DNA of 18,224 nucleotides. Source: Candidatus Apopatosoma intestinale. Lineage in GTDB: Bacteria; Bacillota; Clostridia; Oscillospirales; CAG-272. Made by a program: the position numbers and the translations under genes. This document shows positions 13,737 through 18,224 of the stretch, in pieces (within the stretch, counting starts at the first letter, position 1; each line of letters opens with the position of its first letter). The stretch lies in the NCBI GenBank assembly GCA_018064545.1, contig JAGHUY010000235.1:1-18224 (forward strand). The letters run 5' to 3'. The notes beneath the pieces are model-generated. The model made no database searches, had not been told where the DNA came from, and saw only the letters and a program-made list of their open reading frames with translations.

Positions 13737-16700
13737 TCACATCTCCAATACGGTGATCTTGCCGTTGATGTATTGCAGGATTCTGAGTGCCTCCGCGCTG
13801 GAAAGCGTCTGATCCTTGTTGAGATCGGCACGTTTGAACTGATCGTCGGAGAGGAGCAGATCGCCGTTGATCGCCTCTATCAGCATCAGCGCGTCTTTTG
13901 TCGTGACAACGCCGTCGCCGTCCACGTCACCGCAGGTCGAGAGCGCGGACGCGTCCTTGACTACTACCGAATACGGCGCTTCGGCTGTTCCCTTGTTCAC
14001 TTCGTTTCGGCCGTCGGAAACCACGATGTAGTATTCGAGACCGGCGAGCGTTACGTCGCTGCCGAATACCGTGGCGCTGAATTTATCGTTTTGCTTTGCC
14101 ATTGTCAGCGTTTTCCACGCGGTCTCGCCCGATGTGCGATAGTACAGTTTTACGTTGTCGATGGCGATGTTATCTCTTGCCGTGCAGGAGATGACGAGGT
14201 TATTCTGCGCGTAGCCCTGGTTTACGGGCGTATGGTAAACGGTCGGGTTGATGGTGTCCGCCGAGCGGCAGCTTACCTTGCCGGCGGGCTTTGATTCCGT
14301 GAAGTCGGAGAGGACTACGGTGAACGTGTACCAATAGAGCTTTCCGGGCTCGGCGTCGGTATCGAGATACGTATTTTCACCGGCGGGAATGACCGACGGA
14401 TTGATGCGGACGAAGTTGCCGTCCTTGCTGTCCGAGCGGTAGACGTTGTAGCCCATAAGGGTATCGTAATCGTCCTGCACCCACGTAAGCGCAATGCCGT
14501 CCGCCGTGCCGACGCCCTGCAAATTCATGGACATGGCGGATGTCATATCTATATCGAACGTGAACGCGGGAGCGTTGTTGATAAGCGTCTTGAAGCTGTC
14601 GTCAGCGGCGCAACCGTCGCCCGCCGAGAAGAAGTTTCTGCCGCCCTCGATGTTGGCTTTGATCTGGAATTCGCCCGTCCAGCTCATGCCGTCTTCGGCG
14701 TATTCGCCGTTTATCACGTAGTCCCTATACGGCGCGACGGAGCCGTAATAGAGCTTGAAGTCAACGCTCTTATCCATCGGGCGATTGAACGTAACCTTTA
14801 CGGTCGCTTTTCCGCTGCCGACCGTGCGGATCGCTTCGCCGTCGCTGTTGAAGATTTCAATATTTTTAACATAAGGCCAAATCACGTTGTCATCGTGGTG
14901 GGCAATGTCATTAACATTCATCATCGGCATCCCATAGGAATTGAAGAAGCCGGATGAAATGATAGGCAAACAATTTCTTATTGCTGAATCAAAAATATTT
15001 CCTTGGTATTCTTTGCCTTCTGTCTCATCACCTTCAAAAATAAATGGTAGTATATTTTGGATTGAAATCAAATCTTTTTTTAGTAGAAAAGAATTATTAT
15101 CGAATAATCCATTTTTTCTTATCGATATCCTGCCACCTCCATTTGGATACTCACATTCAATTAATACAAGATTGTTTTCAAATTCTGCACCTGTCGAAAA
15201 CTCAAAACCTCCTTCATTTCCAATATTTAAAACACAATTTCTCACTGTTACCGGCCAACAAGTAACTCCTGCATTACGTCGGATATCTACATAACACGAT
15301 TCCAAATTTCCAGTAATTATGCTATATTCGTCTCTCCTTGAACCACTCCTATATCCCTGAAGATATGAATTTGGATTTTTATCTATAATAATAGACGACT
15401 TATAGTAATTGATTAATGCGCCTCCAAAGGTTGCAGAAACATTAGTTGTTTCGCAATAACTGAATTCCATCTTTCCTTCGTTTTGAATAATATCAACAAA
15501 AAGTGGAGAATCCCAATAAGTCTCAGAAGGATGAATCTTTATTACATTGGTTTCTGTTCCATTAAAAAACACATTACCATGAACAATGAGAGTTGGAGAA
15601 TTGAAAACAGTATCCACAAATATATCGTTTGGATTGGCATAAAACTGCACATTGCATCCTTCTTCAAAAATAACCGTGACTCCTACGGGAATGGTCACAT
15701 CGTGCGTGATAATGTAGCGGCGATTTGCGGTAAAGACCGTATCTTCGATGATTACTTCCGGTAAAATAAACCCGTTGGTAACCGTCAAAGACACCGAGCC
15801 GTTTCCGGAGTATACCGTTTCATCTTTGCTATCCAATCCGTTTTTATATACATAAGTGAAATTGATTTTAGAGAGGTAATCATTCGGGGTTTCTTCGTCA
15901 ATTTTGATAACGATCGGATGCTCTACGTCAATGACTTTACCGTTATCGTCGTAAATCTTGCCGCCGTCGCGGATCGAATACGTGCCGATATCGGAATACG
16001 TAATATCGTTTGAAAGAATATGGATATACGGGTCGGTGATGTCTGCCGCAAGTCGCTCGGTGTTCACGGATACGGTGACGTCCGTCGCCTTGCCGCCGCG
16101 ATTCATCAGCTCAAAACCGAGATGGATAGTTTCGCCCGCCTCGATAATGCCGTTGCCGTTGTTGTTCGCGGAGAATTTCGGGTCGTCGAAAATATAATAA
16201 TCGTGAATGCCGTAGATATTCGGTTTCGGAATATTGTTGATGGCGTTGTAGGCGTTGGCAACGTAGTAACCGCCTACCTCTTTTCCGCCGTTCGCCACGA
16301 TCTGCGACGTGATGAATTTTGTGGAATACTTTTCCCTATCCGTAAATTCGGAGCGGAGCAGCGCGGCGATGCCCGCAACGTTCGGGCAAGCCATACTCGT
16401 GCCGGAGAGGCTCGCGTATTTGTTATTCGGGAAGGTAGATGGAATCTGCTCGCCCGGGGCGTATACGTCATATTCAACCGTATTGTACTGCCAATGGTCA
16501 AAGTTTGAAAAAGATGAGCGAGAAGTTCCTGCCGCGTTACAGCTCATAACGCCGATGACGTAAGTAAGCGCCGCGGGATACTCGACCTCCGGATTATGAG
16601 CCGGGCATCCCGGTTGGTTGCACATATCGTCGTTGCCGGCAGCTGCCACCAGCACACATTGATTGTAGGCGTCCTCAAGCGCATCCTCAACCGCCATGGA

Positions 16701-17681
16701 AATGCTCGTTCCGCCGAAGGACATATTGATTACCGACGCGCCGTTCATATAGGCGTATATTATTGCCTCGGCAATATCGGAGTTATTGAAAGTACCCGAA
16801 GACGTGCCGGCTTTCAGGCACATCACCTTGCAGTTATACGCAACGCCGACAACGCCGAAAGCGTTATTGTCCGCCGCGATGATTCCCGCCACGTGCGTAC
16901 CGTGGCCGTTATCGTCCATTGGGTCGTTGTTATCGCCAACGAAGTTCCAGCCGTACACGTCGTCAATATAGCCGTTGCCGTCGTCGTCAATGCCGTTGTT
17001 CGGAATCTCGCCCGGATTGCGCCAAATATTTCTGTTTAAGTCGATATGATTGTAGTCAACGCCGGTATCGATCACGGCAACGATAACGTCGGGACTGCCG
17101 CCCGGGTGCTTTTCGTTCGTTACGAAAAAGTCCCACGCGTCGCGTATGCCCATGGCGTCGAGATACGCCACGTCGATCGTTTCGGCATTTGCGGAAATGT
17201 CCACGGAGTGAGCGTCCCCGTCGCCTTTCATGACGTAGTCATAGTCCACCGCTTCAAACGTGCCAAGCGCGGAAAGGGCTTCCACCGCGGAAACCGTCTC
17301 ATCAGGATTGGCGAGCAATACCTGATACCACACGGAATCCCGATACAGCGGTTCTACGGAGACGATCGCCACCTCACCGAACGCCTCGGCAGTCAGCGCG
17401 GCTTCGCCCTCGTATTTGACAAGGACGCTTCCCTCCTGATATTCACCGGTCTTCGGTGCCGTCACTCCGGTCTTGCCGGAAATGGCGGACGTCCGCTGTG
17501 CCATCTCGCCAACCGTGCCGGGAATCGCGGGAACGTTCTCCTTCACGGCGGGAGATCCCGTCTCCTCACTGGCGGCGGGCAACATCGGCGTCAGGGCGCA
17601 AGAAGTCGCCCCCAGCAGGATGCCCAGCATGAGGAAGACGGATAGGATCCTCGTCCAAACTCTGAAAGCACTTTGTTTCAT
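13737..17681 (-). CDS. Lipoprotein-type subtilisin-like serine protease with beta-helix region and dockerin
   Basis: A 1314-residue extracellular peptidase of family S8. Residues 1-28 form a lipoprotein-like signal (ILLGATSC, Cys28; the lipobox is imperfect). A propeptide-like domain lies near 80-150. The catalytic domain (about 195-480) has Asp205 in VIDTGVD, His260 in NGHGTHVAG, oxyanion Asn350 in AAAGN and Ser429 in LSGTSMACP, so it should be active. Then come a CARDB-like module (about 506-640, GNGIIEAGETIHLGFELMNRGG), a right-handed beta-helix-like region (about 645-925), an Ig-like module (950-1040), fibronectin-like modules (1054-1245) and a dockerin with loops D1252-D1263 and D1286-E1297. 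The second loop has Gln1291 in place of the usual Gly. The ATG at 17681 has GGAGG 8 bases upstream; an ATG at 17696 is too early. The beta-helix part is AT-rich relative to the rest. The natural substrate is unknown. Confidence 0.92.
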   Translation of the reverse strand: MKQSAFRVWTRILSVFLMLGILLGATSCALTPMLPAASEETGSPAVKENVPAIPGTVGEMAQRTSAISGKTGVTAPKTGEYQEGSVLVKYEGEAALTAEAFGEVAIVSVEPLYRDSVWYQVLLANPDETVSAVEALSALGTFEAVDYDYVMKGDGDAHSVDISANAETIDVAYLDAMGIRDAWDFFVTNEKHPGGSPDVIVAVIDTGVDYNHIDLNRNIWRNPGEIPNNGIDDDGNGYIDDVYGWNFVGDNNDPMDDNGHGTHVAGIIAADNNAFGVVGVAYNCKVMCLKAGTSSGTFNNSDIAEAIIYAYMNGASVINMSFGGTSISMAVEDALEDAYNQCVLVAAAGNDDMCNQPGCPAHNPEVEYPAALTYVIGVMSCNAAGTSRSSFSNFDHWQYNTVEYDVYAPGEQIPSTFPNNKYASLSGTSMACPNVAGIAALLRSEFTDREKYSTKFITSQIVANGGKEVGGYYVANAYNAINNIPKPNIYGIHDYYIFDDPKFSANNNGNGIIEAGETIHLGFELMNRGGKATDVTVSVNTERLAADITDPYIHILSNDITYSDIGTYSIRDGGKIYDDNGKVIDVEHPIVIKIDEETPNDYLSKINFTYVYKNGLDSKDETVYSGNGSVSLTVTNGFILPEVIIEDTVFTANRRYIITHDVTIPVGVTVIFEEGCNVQFYANPNDIFVDTVFNSPTLIVHGNVFFNGTETNVIKIHPSETYWDSPLFVDIIQNEGKMEFSYCETTNVSATFGGALINYYKSSIIIDKNPNSYLQGYRSGSRRDEYSIITGNLESCYVDIRRNAGVTCWPVTVRNCVLNIGNEGGFEFSTGAEFENNLVLIECEYPNGGGRISIRKNGLFDNNSFLLKKDLISIQNILPFIFEGDETEGKEYQGNIFDSAIRNCLPIISSGFFNSYGMPMMNVNDIAHHDDNVIWPYVKNIEIFNSDGEAIRTVGSGKATVKVTFNRPMDKSVDFKLYYGSVAPYRDYVINGEYAEDGMSWTGEFQIKANIEGGRNFFSAGDGCAADDSFKTLINNAPAFTFDIDMTSAMSMNLQGVGTADGIALTWVQDDYDTLMGYNVYRSDSKDGNFVRINPSVIPAGENTYLDTDAEPGKLYWYTFTVVLSDFTESKPAGKVSCRSADTINPTVYHTPVNQGYAQNNLVISCTARDNIAIDNVKLYYRTSGETAWKTLTMAKQNDKFSATVFGSDVTLAGLEYYIVVSDGRNEVNKGTAEAPYSVVVKDASALSTCGDVDGDGVVTTKDALMLIEAINGDLLLSDDQFKRADLNKDQTLSSAEALRILQYINGKITVLEM

Positions 17682-17781
17682 ACAGTTTTCCTCCATTTTT
17701 TGTTATAGCGTTTGACTCACTGATCACAGACTGTATTGCAGTCTCTCAATAGTGGTGTCAGAATATAGTTACTCTATTATC

Positions 17782-17809
17782 ATTTTACTATCTTTACCAA
17801 AAAAATCAA
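17782..17809 (-). promoter_or_regulatory. Possible promoter of the protease-cohesin operon
   Basis: The minus strand has TTGATT (17809-17804), a 16-base spacer and TAAAAT (17787-17782), about 100 bases before the protease ATG. The leader contains a small GACTG-caata-CAGTC hairpin (17742-17728). The match is only moderate and other AT-rich placements are possible. Confidence 0.45.
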
Positions 17810-17917
17810 TAGTTTTTGGCGAAGAGTGTCAAATTTGCATACCTTGTGTATGACGTTTACAAAAAATCACGCCATCATCCTTGACAAAGAGCCGATTTCC
17901 CCTCAAAAGCGCAGAGA

Positions 17918-17943
17918 AAAAGTCCCGCAGACGCGGGACTTTT
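17918..17943. terminator. Hairpin terminator upstream of the protease operon
   Basis: AAAAGTCCCGC (17918-17928) pairs perfectly with GCGGGACTTTT (17933-17943) around a 4-base loop, with T-rich ends on both strands, so it can stop transcripts from either side. The gene it would serve is not identified: no real gene lies between 17944 and the window edge. Confidence 0.7.
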
Positions 17944-18027
17944 CCAGAGTACTGACAAACCACGATTAAAAATATCAGTTCGTCATTATGAACAAATTGA
18001 GAGTTACAGTTTAAAGTTTTGCCGTAG

Positions 18028-18104
18028 GGCGGGGGCTTTTGCTCCCGCCGCAGAGTTTGTACGATACACCCGGCAACATCGTGGGGCGGGGGTTTGCTCC
18101 CGCC
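18028..18104. repeat. Twin GC-rich hairpin repeat
   Basis: Two near-identical hairpins lie 57 bases apart. GGCGGGGGC-tttt-GCTCCCGCC is at 18028-18049, and GGCGGGGG with CTCCCGCC around a short loop is at 18085-18104. Both continue with CGC. The region from the protease start to the window edge (17682-18224) holds the operon leader, a terminator and these repeats, but no gene I can support; a 96-codon minus-strand frame at 17829-18119 is a by-product of the repeats. Confidence 0.65.
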
Positions 18105-18126
18105 GCGGAACACTAACAACTATAAT

Positions 18127-18224
18127 GCCTTCCCCAGATGGGTAGCGAAGCGGCGCCGAGGGAGTGAATGACGACCTGAATGGTCGTCAGAGCCGAGGCG
18201 TGACCGAGCCGCAGCGAGACGGGT
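18127..18224. repeat. GC-rich structured intergenic sequence at window edge
   Basis: The last 98 bases are GC-rich, with a hairpin GACGACC-tgaat-GGTCGTC (18170-18188) and repeated CCGAG words (18156-18160, 18193-18197 and 18204-18208). The beginning CCTTCCCCAGATGGG resembles a dispersed intergenic repeat of Oscillospiraceae genomes that I know from memory. It is cut by the window edge. An RNA gene cannot be excluded. Confidence 0.4.

Noticed and set aside
18028..18104. CRISPR array
   Set aside because: Only two repeat units are present, each a self-contained hairpin with no uniform spacers, and no cas gene is nearby.
17829..18119. Minus-strand frame of 96 codons near the right edge
   Set aside because: It reads through two GC-rich hairpins and a terminator, giving repeated KPPP motifs that come from the DNA repeats.

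Overview
The window looks like chromosomal DNA from an anaerobic, gut-type member of the Clostridia (Oscillospiraceae/Ruminococcaceae-like). This is inferred from strong AGGAGG-type ribosome binding sites, TTGACA/TATAAT promoters with 17-base spacers, tRNAs with encoded CCA, dockerin and cohesin-like modules, and many palindromic intergenic repeats. No rRNA or other taxonomic marker fixes the genus. Every gene I can support lies on the minus strand, so the transcription order below runs from high to low coordinates.

Right part (17.7 to 11.8 kb): a two-gene operon of large secreted proteins. The first gene encodes a 1314-residue lipoprotein-type subtilisin-like protease with an intact catalytic triad, a CARDB-like module, a beta-helix-like region, fibronectin-like modules and a C-terminal dockerin. 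One base later starts a 648-residue secreted protein with about four cohesin-like modules and its own dockerin. Together they suggest a small protease-carrying, cellulosome-like assembly at the cell surface. The beta-helix part of the protease is sharply AT-rich, as if exchanged by recombination. Near-identical hairpin terminators lie on both sides of the operon.

Middle (11.7 to 7.4 kb): rpsB-tsf (ribosomal protein S2 and elongation factor Ts) with a promoter and a structured leader; a 311-bp highly palindromic element bounded by perfect 18-bp inverted repeats; asd (aspartate-semialdehyde dehydrogenase), preceded at very short range by an intrinsic terminator; and a lipoprotein whose end resembles an InlB B-repeat.

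Left-middle (7.3 to 4.7 kb): a TetR regulator, ABC ATPase and ABC-2 permease operon (probably a self-regulated exporter), then a tRNA-Thr/tRNA-Tyr unit with its own promoter and terminator, then a cluster of small palindromes.

Left (4.6 kb to 1): a PAP2-family phosphatase, then a four-gene operon: a CDP-alcohol phosphatidyltransferase (PssA-like), a PlsC-type acyltransferase with a zinc-ribbon insert, a sodium/glutamate symporter-family protein, and an AlkZ-related protein that runs off the window. The phosphatase and the first two operon genes point to membrane lipid metabolism.
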